The notes under the pieces were generated by a model. That model had not been told where the DNA came from, searched no databases, and was given only the letters and a program-made list of their open reading frames with translations. From positions 62,001 to 126,000 of the forward strand of contig JAMPHY010000008.1 of the NCBI GenBank assembly GCA_023663185.1: a DNA stretch of 64,000 bases, written 5' to 3'. The translations under genes and the position numbers were made by a program. Source of the stretch: Clostridiales bacterium. GTDB taxonomy: Bacteria; Bacillota; Clostridia; Lachnospirales; Lachnospiraceae. Below, piece after piece: positions 63,872-64,000 of this stretch (position 1 is its first letter; each line of letters opens with the position of its first letter).

Positions 63872-64000
63872 ATATGAGTATTAAAAAGAGTGGCAGATTG
63901 AGAAGGGAGCATGGATAAGAGATGCGGACACAGAGATAGTTTACTTTTGATTGCATGAAGATTTGGGCTGTATGAGTAGATGTACTTATATGGTTTGTCA

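Overview
The window looks like chromosomal DNA of a spore-forming, plant-glycan-using Clostridia species, most likely a gut Lachnospiraceae. This is inferred from four things: the Lachnospiraceae-style sporulation genes (spoIIAA-spoIIAB-sigF and spoVAA-AB-AC), a T-box-controlled valS, sugar ABC transporters without a dedicated ATPase, and several Rpn/YhgA-type genes. Gene density is high, Shine-Dalgarno sites are strong, and no rRNA, tRNA, CRISPR array or intact insertion sequence was seen.

Layout. (1) 1-14066: a rhamnogalacturonan-I / L-rhamnose utilisation locus. It holds a divergent AraC-type regulator (cut by the window edge), a three-gene CUT1 sugar transporter (two permeases and a lipoprotein binding protein), a GH105 unsaturated-galacturonyl hydrolase, a GH112 phosphorylase (probably galactosyl-rhamnose phosphorylase), rhaM, rhaB, a FucI/AraA-fold isomerase where rhaA would be expected, rhaD, a TIM-barrel epimerase-like protein and a CE12-type acetylesterase. 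Together they would import pectin oligosaccharides, trim them inside the cell and take L-rhamnose to dihydroxyacetone phosphate and lactaldehyde. (2) 14068-19026: a 137-bp foldback element, a DUF3048 lipoprotein, a membrane XRE regulator with a DUF4097 partner, an Rpn-family remnant and an unknown membrane protein. (3) 19080-28432: housekeeping and sporulation genes: T-box and valS, fapA-like, folC, a 48-aa protein, a zinc-ribbon/TPR membrane protein, spoIIAA, spoIIAB and sigF.

(4) 28433-46960: an 18.5-kb accessory block between sigF and spoVAA, genes that are adjacent in Bacillus. It carries a DUF2142-like membrane protein, a complete type III toxin-antitoxin locus (ToxN/AbiQ-like endoribonuclease with a tandem-repeat antitoxin RNA and its own promoter and terminator), a methyltransferase, a DUF5722 protein, two tiny overlapping genes, a HelD helicase fused to what looks like the N-terminal beta-sandwich of a GH31 glycosidase, a lipoprotein with an LprI-like tail, a PfkB kinase, an MscS channel, an ECF sigma factor operon with an ABC exporter, and an Rpn-family gene. 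(5) 46976-52620: spoVAA-AB-AC, a cardiolipin synthase and a chemotaxis receptor. (6) 52709-63733: a DUF2975/HTH pair, a second membrane XRE regulator that shares a 17-bp operator-like motif with the first, and two paralogous GntR(YtrA-type)-ABC cassettes separated by an Rpn pseudogene. The first cassette is extended by a MacB-type ATPase and an 836-aa FtsX-type permease. The last 270 bp hold only a promoter-like sequence and a possible leader peptide.

The observations most worth following up are the HelD-GH31N fusion, the type III toxin-antitoxin locus, the substituted rhamnose isomerase, the shared operator of the two membrane XRE genes and the 18.5-kb split of the spoIIA-spoVA block. All family calls come from reading motifs and overall sequence resemblance; no database search was run.
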